From positions 6,385,501-6,449,500 of the forward strand of contig JAUIMM010000124.1 of the NCBI GenBank assembly GCA_031769625.1: DNA of 64,000 nucleotides. Direction: 5' to 3'. This DNA comes from Taudactylus pleione (taxonomy: Eukaryota > Chordata > Amphibia > Anura > Myobatrachidae). Of this stretch, positions 55,576 through 64,000 are shown piece by piece (position 1 is the first letter of the stretch; the number at the start of each line of letters is the position of its first letter). The notes below the pieces were generated by a model that saw only the letters and a program-made list of their open reading frames with translations, had not been told where the DNA came from and made no database searches. The position numbers were made by a program, and so were the translations under genes.

Positions 55576-55984
55576 CGCCTTGGTCTTGTCTAGGGAAAGG
55601 CACGTGCAAAAGAAATGCTGAGGGGGTCTGTACCGGAAGGACAGGGCTTACCCCTGGGAGACCACTTCTTGTACCCAAGCATCCGTGGTTGTATTGCACC
55701 AGCATTGGTCGAAGCGAAGAAGTCGGCCCCCCACTCTGGGATCCCCCAGAGAGAGGCCCGTCCCATAAGGTTGAAGGCTTACCTTCGGGTTTGGAAGCCG
55801 GACGTCTAGTGCTCCAGGCTTGCTTTTTTGGTTTAGGGGCAGTCTTGTTTGACGACTGTTTCGGGAAAGATTGACCCTTGGACTTACTCTGAGTCCGAAA
55901 GGACCGAAAGGCTGATGTCCGAGGTTTAGAAGGTGCAGCAGATGAATTTAAAAATGCCGACTTAGACTTTGCTAAGGTCTCCAC
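54644..55984 (-). other. Gag tail continuous with the frame opposite RT, copy F
   Basis: A 446-codon open frame. It starts in the Gag C-terminal region (METLAKSKSAFLNSSAAPSK and the basic KQSSNKTAPKPKKQAWSTRR) and, because the Gag stop seen in copy E is absent, runs on through the frame antiphase to RT until 54644. The N-terminal three quarters of Gag are deleted. Whether the extension was ever translated is unknown. Confidence 0.5.
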
Positions 55985-57174
55985 AATTTTGTCAAGGTCA
56001 CGACCGAATTAAATTTCCCCATTAAAGGGTAAGGCCTCAAAACAATCAGGGAAGCTGCCGCTGACCAGTGTGCACCACACAAGTCCACAAATATGGCAAC
56101 GTGTAGCACACAACAGTATGTGACCGACCTCACAAATATGTGAATTTATATAGGTTAGGTCCTTGAAAAGCACTTCCCACACACACCTGCCAGGGCTGGA
56201 GGAGAAGGAAAGGGATAGGTATAGACTGACAGTACAGTAGAAATACAGCAGATACAGTCAGCACTAGCAAAACGTCACATACAATGCAGAAAGTAAAAAC
56301 AGCCCGCACTTTGTCACTACAATCAACCTCCCAGATTCAGTGTCTGGGAGAGCTATAGCGCTGTGTACACTACCCTTTTGAAGGGGAGAGGTACACAGGG
56401 GGATCGACCACACAGCACTGGAGAGATCTGCACTGCCCACCCTTGCAAAGATGGCCACCAGAGACCTCAGAGGGGGAGTGGCCACAGGAGGAAACAGCTC
56501 AGCGTCGCCAGTACACATGAGAAAAGGCGCACTGAGGGGAGGAGCCGCTAAACAGGGAAGGCTCTCTCCCCTGGCTAGTGTTTAACCCCCAAAAGCCAGT
56601 TCCCGCTCACCGGCAGTTTGCCCCTGGTGGTCCAGCGGTCTGGCAGGGTATGCCTGAGAGGGGGAGCCCGCCACCACTTACTAGCGCGTCTGGTCTATCC
56701 CAAGAGACCGGAGGCAAAGGATTGCATGTGCATACCCACGGGTCACCGCAAGCAGCGACCCGCGGCTTACCTCCTCCCAGGCGCGTCCAGCAGCAGTCCA
56801 GGGAGATCCCTGAGCCTGTGCAGGCTTTGGGATCCCGCCGCGATCCCCAGATCAGTACTGGCTTTGCGGCGCCAGCGGGGCTTGAGGAGCGGCAAGCTTA
56901 GACGTCCAATGACGTCCAGTCTGAAGCTAACACTCAAAAAAAAGTGTTTCAAAAATAAAAATAAATTAAAGCCCAGCAGCCCCCCTGCGCTAGGGTGACC
57001 CGACTCCGGCCTGATACCAACTAAAACTGAGGTGCCTGTGGCGGGGTATATAGGAGGATGGACCCAGTGCATCCTGGGAGCAGCAAAGCTTTAACTGCAT
57101 GGTGCCTGTAGATCCAGATCCAGCTATACCCCAAGGTCAACCCTGTGGACCCCCTATGGAACCTGATGTAGAAA

Positions 57175-59444
57175 GCTTCTTAACTGTGTGGCAGTGATTG
57201 CAATATACGCGCATTTTTACGCGGTGCAGGAAGTAGCAGACCCAGTTTTTAAAATTGATTGGGTCCTGCAGGACACACTGTGGACAGCAGCCAATGGCCA
57301 CCGGCGGCGTCTTCTCAACCACTCGCCGCCAGCTGAGTTTTCTCAACAAAAATCGGCGGCGTCTCCTTAACCAATAGCTGCGGTAAGCATCTCCTCAGTC
57401 AATCGCTGTATGATTCAAATGCAGCCTGTCACAGCCTTCCTTCATCAAAACTTGCCAACCTGCTCAGTCTCCAGAAGGCTGAAGATTATGCAGTGACCCA
57501 TTGGAGTCTCGATCCTGCCCCTGCTCTGGTTGATATTAGTAGTCTCCTGCTGGGGCTGTGTTCGTTTCCCGTGCCGGGAACTGGGGCTCCATGGCTCTAA
57601 AGCCCCGCCTCTTGCTTATTGGCTTCTGCAGTACCAAGTATTATTGGACTGCTCCCTCCTCACCTCATGGTTATGGAAATGCCTATGCAGTCCCCACTGT
57701 TCTGATTTTTCCTCTGCTAATTGTCCCACTCCCTCTTTATACCTACAATTCCCCAGTTTGTTGTCCTCCTTTGTCTTCTTTTACCCCTTTCTTTGTCACT
57801 TGTCCTACCCCCCTCCTTCTCTTTGGCCCCCATTGCATTCTGCATGTGGACATTGTTTTGCCCAGAACCTCCAGTGAGGCTGTTTTTATCACTACTAGCT
57901 TCGCTTGCTCTCTGTCTGGACTCTATGGGACATTTACAATTTACTATACTACTCTTCTGTTGGGTTGTTATTACTTGTGTAGGCATCACTGTCACTGTGC
58001 CACATTGGTTGTGCTCACCTGTTTTACCCTATGGCTTTACTGTTCATTTAATGATACTGTTTATATCCTGAGCCTGCTGTGTTTGTTTTTATTCCCTGTG
58101 GTGGCCAATGTATGTGTGTGTATTTTTTCTTTAATAAATACAATAATACTACTAATAAAATTAATCATCATGGATATAATTATGGAGGGGACACTTCATA
58201 ATTTATCGCACAGGGTGCTAGTATACCTGGAGCCGTCCCCGAGATGGACACAGCATGGGACAGGAGGAGGCTGCAGGCGGACAGCAGTGACCCCGGAGGC
58301 TCGCAGCAGGAGGAAGGCGGTAACCACTGCCTCAACTGCAATCTACCGTTGCCCTCTCCCTACTCCCAAGTATTGCCTGCCCCAAGCCCCCTCCTTCCCC
58401 GCCAGCACTGTCGCAACTGCTGTCTGCACTTACCTTCCCCTACACCCAACTCTGCCTGCTCTTACTCCCCTCTAGCTCTACCCCAACTTCTCCCTGCCTT
58501 TACCCCCAGCAATACCTCAACTGCTGCTTGTCACCTCTACCACAATTGCTACCTGCCCCAAGCACTGTTCCAACTGCTGCCTGCCTTCAACCCCCCATAA
58601 TGTGTGATGGGATCCAGAAACAATGGTGTAGGACTCCAATTTTTTAAAGTGAGGGGTCCCCAGGACCCACACATTGTTTTGCTCAGCGCGATTACTGGTG
58701 TGGGCATTCTAAACTTTAAACATAGTGGTAAAAGCAGCATGTGTACAGTTATACAGCACAATTAAAATGCTCTAAATAGCAGAACAACCGTGTTGGGATA
58801 ATGGCAACAGTGCTCTAAGTACATGTACTGCTAAAAGGGGTGGGTTTTCAAGAGTCTAGCGCTGAAGGGGTTAGGGGTTTAATATGCTGTCTACTGGGTG
58901 TTTCTGAAGTTTTAATAACCAACTAAACGATCCATGTACTCATAGTTAAGACATTTCCAATGCAAGGCTGTGAAGAATAGAGCAGAAAACAAGGTACCTG
59001 TGCTTTACTGAGTAAAAACAATTGCCTAATGTGATTGTGCTACAGCAGAGCACCCCCAATCCAAAACTTAGGAAACTACCAAAAAGAATATTGCAGACTT
59101 CACTGTTATACAGACTAAATATCTTTTATCCAGAAAGCTTGGGTCTCAAGAGTTTCCAGGATGGGGAGTTTTTCCATAATTTGCAGCACCATGTCTGACA
59201 ATACATGCTCTAAATTACATAACAAAAATGATGGCAACAATTCCATTCCTTCCCTCATTACATTTTCCCCAGTGTTCTTCACTGCTGGAAGAAGAACATG
59301 GCAATCATGTCTGACTGTATAATAAACCTTTAGCAGCAGTAATCATTTACACTTTTTACTTTCTTGACTGCTTTTCGCTACTGGGTTTCTGAACAATAGA
59401 TCCAATACCTCAATTTAAAAACAAATGTAGTCAAAGAAACTCAC
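57175..59444. other. nup133 intron segment, no gene accepted
   Basis: Contains a pyrimidine-rich plus-strand stretch (57558-58475) that is open by composition, and GC-rich unassigned sequence near 57220-57380. No splice-flanked coding segment or known repeat protein was recognised. Confidence 0.5.
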
Positions 59445-59515
59445 ATGTTCTGATTTAAATCCAAATATGCAATGTTGATGCTTTCTTTAATTTCTTCATA
59501 GTTGCTTTCAGAACC
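59445..59515 (-). CDS. nup133: nup133 internal exon (first in window)
   Basis: 71-bp exon. The acceptor TTTCTTTATAG abuts 59515 and the donor GTGAGT lies at 59439-59444. It reads GSESNYEEIKESINIAYL, then DLNQN, plus two bases that form Ile with the next exon. Vertebrate Nup133 has GSESNYEAIKE and YLDL-x-QN at this point of the beta-propeller. Upstream exons are beyond DIRS copy G, outside the window. Confidence 0.93.
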
Positions 59516-60356
59516 CTATAAAGAAATAGATACATTTAAATGCGTTAAAGTGTCTTTGGTTTTATATTTTACAGTAGTGGTCTTGGCTTTTGATCACTTA
59601 GGCCAGGTACACAGTAGGCGGTATATTGGACAATTCCTACTTAAGTCACCTATGCTCAATCATGGCTATCCTTAAAACCTGGAGGGAGCCTTGGGGACTG
59701 AATTTGGGAAACACTGGAGTAAAGTCATAAAAATGGGCATTGGCAATCACAGGAAAGGTAGGAATAAAATTACAATCAGATACAGGAAGGTAGCAGATAA
59801 ATTGCATAGTACCAGAGAGTATATATAGAGAAAATATTGTACAAGAAAAAAAAAAAAACACTCCAAAATGTTTTTACAGAAGACTTCGCTGGCAGAATCA
59901 TAGTACAATACAAGAAAGTAAATTATATTAGAACAAGGAAAGAGAACACAACATAGATAACTCCTGCAGAATAATTACCACCTCCAATGTCCTATGAGCT
60001 GCAGGATAACAAATAAAAGGGGACACGCAGAGTTCAGAGGGCCAAAAGAAATGGGTTCGTCATTTAAACATATACGCATTTCGTACCACAGAGTGGTACC
60101 AAAACAATGCTGTAGGAGCTCCTTAGAGGAACAAGGAAGGGTGTCAATAAAGCTCTCCCAAATAGCAAAAAAACTTCTAGTACGAGAGACGCCTTCAACC
60201 AGTCCATGCGAAAGATAATAAAAAAAAAAAGAAAGAAAAAAAAAAAGAAGAATAGATCAAGTGAAGAGTGGCTGCTCTGGATCCAAACTTGCACTATACT
60301 TTTATGGACAGCGGTAGATATGGCAAGAGGTAGCGGCTTAACACCACTTGAAAAAG
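59516..60356. other. nup133 intron segment between exon and DIRS copy G
   Basis: AT-rich, with A-runs near 59850 and 60220-60245 and a partial repeat end (GGCCAGGTACACAGT) near 59602. No exon seen. Confidence 0.5.
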
Positions 60357-60596
60357 GAGGAGTTATGGAAGCACATACCCTTGTTAACTCTCTTTCTTCG
60401 AAGTCCATAGGATCCACAGGGGAGACAATGGGGAGTAGGTGGGACTTGGAGGACCAACAACAAAGCTTTTCAATCTCAGGGTGCTCCGGTCCTTCCCCCT
60501 ATACCACGACAACAGCCTGAGGGCACCTCAGTTTTGTTAACAAGCTCACGGCAGGATATGAAAGAAGGGAAACTAGTACACTGAAGAATCACACTC

Positions 60597-61800
60597 TCAC
60601 ATAGAGAAGGAAAGAAGTGACCAAGAGAAAAAACCCATCAGGGCGGGTGCCCTGTGGAGCTTATGGACTTGGAAGAAAGAGTTAACAAGGGTACTTTTTA
60701 CCATAACTCTGCTTTTCTTCTTCAGGGTCCATAGGGCTCCACAGGAGAGACAATGGGGATGTCCCAAAGCAGTTGTTAAAGGCCAGGGATGCTCCTGAGC
60801 TGAGAGGAGAACCCTGCACCCGAAGGAAGTATCCTGAGAGGCAAATTTATTGACGGTATAGAACCTAATAAAGGTGTGGACAGAATACCACATAGCCACC
60901 TTGCATAGTTGTTAGAGGCGCCACGCCAAGCTGCCCACAAGGGACCCACAGAGAGAGTAGAATGAGCAGATACCGTAGCCGGCACAGGAAGGCCAGTCTG
61001 CATGTAAGCCTGTGAGATAGTCATGCAAAGCCATCTGGCCAGAGTCTGTTTGTTAGCTGGCCATCCCTTCTTATGGAATCCAAGTAAGATGAAGAGGGAG
61101 TCTGATATTCTGATTAAATTTGTATGATCCATGTAGATCCTCAGAGCACAGACCACATCCAAATAGGGCTCACCCGCCGAGAGGTCTGGTGATTGAAAGG
61201 CCGGAACCACAATTTCCTCATTAATGTGGAAATGAGAAATCTCTTTGGGAAGGAAGCCCGAGCATGTTCTAAGAACAGCCCTGTCCTGATGAAAGATCAA
61301 AAAGGGGGAGCGACATAAAAGCGCCCCTAAATCATATACCCTACAGGCAGATGTTATAGCCAGAAGAAACAGTCTTCACAGTGAGCCACTTTACATCCAC
61401 TGATTCCAAGGGTTCGAAAGGAGGTTCCTGAAGTGCGTGGAAGGACACAGGGAGGTTGTAAACGTAGAATACCTTGTAGAAAGGTGTGAACATCCGGTAG
61501 AGGAGTAATTCTGCGCTGGAACCAGATGGACAGAGCAGAGACGTACACTTTCAGAGATGCTAAGCGGAGTCCAAGATCCAATCCATTCTGAAGAAAGGCA
61601 AGTATTCTAGAAACCTTAAAAATATGAGGGTCATAGTTTCTAGGAGCACACCATTGGAAATATGAATGCCAAATTCTGTGGTAAATCCTGGCTGAGGCCG
61701 GTTTACGTGCTCTGAGCTTGATTTGGACCACAGAGCTAGAAAATCTCTTAGCCCTTAGGATGGATGTCTCAAGAGCAAAGCCGTTCAAGACAGGCAGGCC
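60597..61800 (-). pseudogene. DIRS tyrosine recombinase (ORF3) remnant, copy G
   Basis: N-terminal part: LARKPASARIYHRIWHSYFQ-type sequence and LGLRLASLKVYVSALSIWFQ (61354-62019). Catalytic part (60776-61300): LPKEISHFHINEEIVVPAFQ, YLDVVCALRIYMDHT, then AHSTLSVGPLWAAWRGAS. The HxxR Arg is Leu (HSTL, about 60950-60960), a catalytic loss. Past it the frame breaks before the Tyr. Confidence 0.85.
60650..60755. repeat. Internal complementary region (ICR), copy G
   Basis: Left-terminus complement ends ACCATAACTCTGC at about 60712. Right-terminus complement starts TTTTCTTCTTCAGGGTCC. The right ITR is outside the window, so the match to it is assumed. Confidence 0.82.
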
Positions 61801-63357
61801 ATGTCCAGATGTAGACAGGGACCCTGAGACAATAGGTCTGGTCGAAGAGGAAGTTGAACAGGAATGTCTATGGAGAGACTTTGAAGATAGGAGTACCAAT
61901 GACGTCTGGGCCAAGTCTAAACTATCAACAGGACTGTGCCCCCTTCCTGTTTGAATTTCCGAAGAACCCGGGGAAGAAGGGACATTGGAGGGAAGAGGTA
62001 CGCCAAATGGAAGGTCCACTTCATAGATAATGCATACACGAGGGCAGCGTTAGGGTCCCTTGTCCTGGCTCCATACACTGGAAGTTGTGTCTCGAGGCCA
62101 TAAGGTCCACATCCAGTAGACCCCATTTGTCCACCAGGAGCTGAAATACTTCTAGCTGTAGAGACCACTTTCCTGCATGCACGTCGTGATGGCTGAGGAA
62201 ATCCATTTCCCAATTGAGAATTCCTGGGATGAACATTGCGTAGATGGAGTTCGGCCCATGTGAGAATGCGGGACACTTCTGGCATTGCTGTCTGACTTAG
62301 AGTGCCTCCTTGGCGATTGAGGTAGGCCAATGCCGTGGCGTTTTTCAAAAGTATGCGTAAGGGGTTTAAATAAATCCACTGGTTTTAATACAGTACTATC
62401 TAACCTCTACATGATTGTATTCACTTATTCGTGAGTATCGGTTAGCATCATTGTGAACGATTTACAAAGATACCTTTATAAGCTTTACTTTCCTGTCCAC
62501 TAGTGTAAGTGAGGTACGCTACCTCTGCTACTGGCAGATTGTGCATCAAACATGTTCCAGAGGCCAGAGATGACTAATTAATAGTAGTCCAGCCTCAGCC
62601 TATAAAGATACCTTGATGGAAGCAACACCTCTTTACTTAGTGAGTGGGGATACACCAAATAGATCTTTTTACTAGATCCATTAGTCACTTTTTTTTTGTT
62701 TTTTTTGTTTAGACATTTTATTTATTTGCTTTCATAACCTTTGGCAAATCAAACCTACATTGAGAATGTGCACTGCAACATATAAAAGGAACCAGGACTA
62801 CTATTGTCCAAATGAAAAGGTAAGTATATATTAAATACAGACATTTACACCAGGTGACCAGAAATTTAGCACCCTGACTAGCTTCATAACCATTCTTTAA
62901 CACTGCCGAGGTGCTGTACTGGCCAGCCCTAAAGAATATCCTGAGTCAGTGTTAGAGCTCTGCAGATGGTTCGGAGTTCCAGGATGTTGATTGGTAAAAC
63001 CGCCTCAGCTGTAGTCCAGCGGCCTTGGAAGGAGTGCTGGCCGGTCACTGTGCCCCACCCTCGGAGGTTTGCGTCCGTTGTGAGGAGTACCCAGTCCAGG
63101 ATCCAAAAGGGGCGTCCCTTGTCTAAGTGTGATGTCTGTAGCCACCAGGCTAGGGACAGGCGAACCGCCGGGGAGAGGCCCATCGTCTGGGATCTGAGCA
63201 GATGGGGCAGCCCATTCCACCTCGAGAGGATCAGGTATTGTAGGGGCCGGGAGTGAAATTGAGCGAACTCCACCATGTCGAAGGTGGACACTATGGATCC
63301 CAGGGTCTGCATAGAAGAGTTAATTGACACACTGTGACTGTGTAGTAGTGTGTGCAC
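61800..63357 (-). pseudogene. DIRS RT connection / RNase H / MT-like remnant, copy G, interrupted
   Basis: The segment 62929-63357 has GSIVSTFDMVEFAQFHSRPL, LSRWNGLPHLLRSQ, RLSLAWWLQTSHLDKGRPFW (the Trp pair lost in copy E) and the RNase H start LLTTDANLRGWGTVTG with NILELRTICRAL. A foreign block then intervenes. RNase H resumes near 62348 with ATALAYLNRQGG. The MT-like part reads VDKWGLLDVDLM and LFPPMSLLPRVLRKFKQEGG (FPPF became FPPM). Confidence 0.85.
62346..62925. other. Unidentified insertion in DIRS copy G RNase H
   Basis: About 570 bp of AT-rich sequence with a T-run near 62690-62710, absent from the other DIRS copies. No terminal inverted repeats or target duplication were resolved by eye. 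Confidence 0.6.
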
Positions 63358-63365
63358 CAGGTGCT

Positions 63366-64000
63366 CTAATACAAAGATTGGATCTGCTGTAATAGAACAG
63401 TAATAGATCTTCTAAGTTTGGGAGCAGTATGATCTCTTGACAACAAAGATAGGCCGCCATAACTGGCATGATCTTGGTAAAGACCAGAGGAGCCATTCAA
63501 AGGCCAAAAGGCAGAGCCTGAAATTGGTAATGTTGCTGTAGTATAGCAAACCGGAGATATTGCTGATGAGAAGGCGCTATAGATACATGTAGGTGAGCAT
63601 CCTGAATGTCCAGAGACCACATAAAATCTCCAGGCTACAAAGCCAGGATAATAGAGCAGTGGGTTTCCATACGAAACCTGGGCATCCCGATATACTTGTT
63701 CAGAGACTTGAGGTTGAGGATAGGCCGATGAGACCCATTGAGCTTCTGAATTAAAAAAAATGGTATAATAATAGCCCTTTCCTTGCTGTGAGGAGGGGAC
63801 TGGAATTATTACACCTGAGAGCAGAAAGGACTGAATAGTCTTTTGGAGCAGCAGGGCCCTGCTTGGGTCCAATGAAGGTCCTGTGCAAAAGAACTGCTGG
63901 GGGGGGGGGGCGGTCGCCACAGGAAGGATAGGGCATATCCATGGGAGACTACTTCTCTTACCCAGGCGTCTGATGTGTTCTGATGCCAGAACTGGGCAAA
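63366..64000 (-). pseudogene. DIRS RT N-terminal half, copy G
   Basis: PPPQQFFCTGPSLDPSRALL, LQKTIQSFLLSGVIIPVPSS and QQGKGYYYTIF are in the RT frame. The reading then slips to the overlapping frame. In the RT frame the active-site region near 63400-63425 reads LPNLEDLLLF instead of LPYLDDLLL, so one catalytic Asp has become Glu and the Tyr is Asn. A deletion follows directly. Confidence 0.8.

Larger units (their letters stand above)
52533..57174 (-). mobile_element. DIRS-type YR retrotransposon, copy F (Gag deleted)
   Basis: 4642 bp. The left end starts ACAAGAGATATGG at 52533 and the right end finishes GTAGAAA at 57168-57174. ITRs cover about 52533-52720 and 57017-57174. ICR at about 52858-52975. 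Compared with copy A, roughly 1.3 kb of Gag is missing at about 56040. RT is well preserved; RNase H and YR are broken by frameshifts. Confidence 0.94.
60357..64000 (-). mobile_element. DIRS-type YR retrotransposon, copy G (runs off the right edge)
   Basis: The left end is near 60357 (GAGTTATGG). The 3' ITR covers about 60357-60540, the ICR about 60650-60755. YR, MT-like, RNase H and RT follow to the window edge. An unrelated block of about 570 bp (about 62346-62925) interrupts RNase H. Terminal sequences differ from all other copies, giving a fourth subfamily. Gag and the 5' ITR lie outside the window. Confidence 0.93.

Noticed and set aside
57558..58475. 305-codon plus-strand open frame with hydrophobic stretches
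   Set aside because: The sequence is pyrimidine-rich, which yields Leu/Pro/Ser/Cys-rich open frames by composition. No domain, splice context or repeat protein is recognisable, and several other frames overlap it.

Overview
The window is a stretch of vertebrate nuclear genome, most likely from a large-genome frog (anuran amphibian). It carries the middle of one host gene, nup133 (nucleoporin Nup133, minus strand). Its large introns are packed with copies of DIRS-type tyrosine-recombinase retrotransposons and with DNA-transposon debris. The amphibian assignment is an inference from the density of DIRS elements, the mix of Tc1/mariner, hAT-like and 3-bp-target-site MITE families, and the intron sizes. 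Prokaryotic-style operons, CRISPR arrays, rRNA and tRNA genes were looked for and not seen. || HOST GENE. Seven internal coding exons of nup133 were found by reading the minus strand between consensus splice sites. In transcript order they are 59445-59515, 51148-51295, 33340-33487, 22337-22494, 13082-13173, 8174-8337 and 7142-7236. All six exon-exon junctions keep phase, and the joined product follows the order of vertebrate Nup133 from the late beta-propeller into the start of the alpha-helical domain. The gene continues beyond both window edges. || DIRS ELEMENTS. Seven copies (A-G) lie in the introns, all on the minus strand and therefore sense to nup133: A 421-6116, B 14921-20636, C 25544-28707, D about 40440-44997, E 45151-51075, F 52533-57174 and G 60357 to beyond the right edge. 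In element sense the plan is 5' inverted terminal repeat (ITR), GC-rich leader, ORF1 (Gag-like), ORF2 (reverse transcriptase, RNase H and a methyltransferase-like segment), ORF3 (tyrosine recombinase, YR), internal complementary region (ICR), 3' ITR. ORF2 is in the +1 frame relative to ORF1 and overlaps it. ORF3 returns to the ORF1 frame, which stays open for over 2 kb opposite ORF2 in copy E. E is the best preserved copy, with four single-nucleotide lesions noticed. A and B are near full length but broken. C, D, F and G carry deletions or insertions. Terminal sequences define about four subfamilies (A/F, B/E, C/D, G), and the ICR matches the element's own termini in each copy that keeps it. 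|| OTHER REPEATS. Between exons and DIRS copies are short nonautonomous DNA transposons, several with readable target-site duplications. There are also three Tc1/mariner families (two with transposase remnants), an L1-like fragment, minisatellites, a four-copy tandem repeat, simple repeats and GGTTAGG-rich blocks. Several are nested, including inside DIRS copy D and in the 937-bp intron between the two leftmost nup133 exons. || WORKING TOGETHER. Only nup133 is a plausible functional host gene here. The DIRS ORFs are decayed mobile-element genes. The most interesting features are the same-sense accumulation of one retrotransposon class in one gene, the circle-junction-like ICR architecture, the long overlapping frame opposite RT/RNase H, and splice-donor and promoter-like motifs inside the ITRs.
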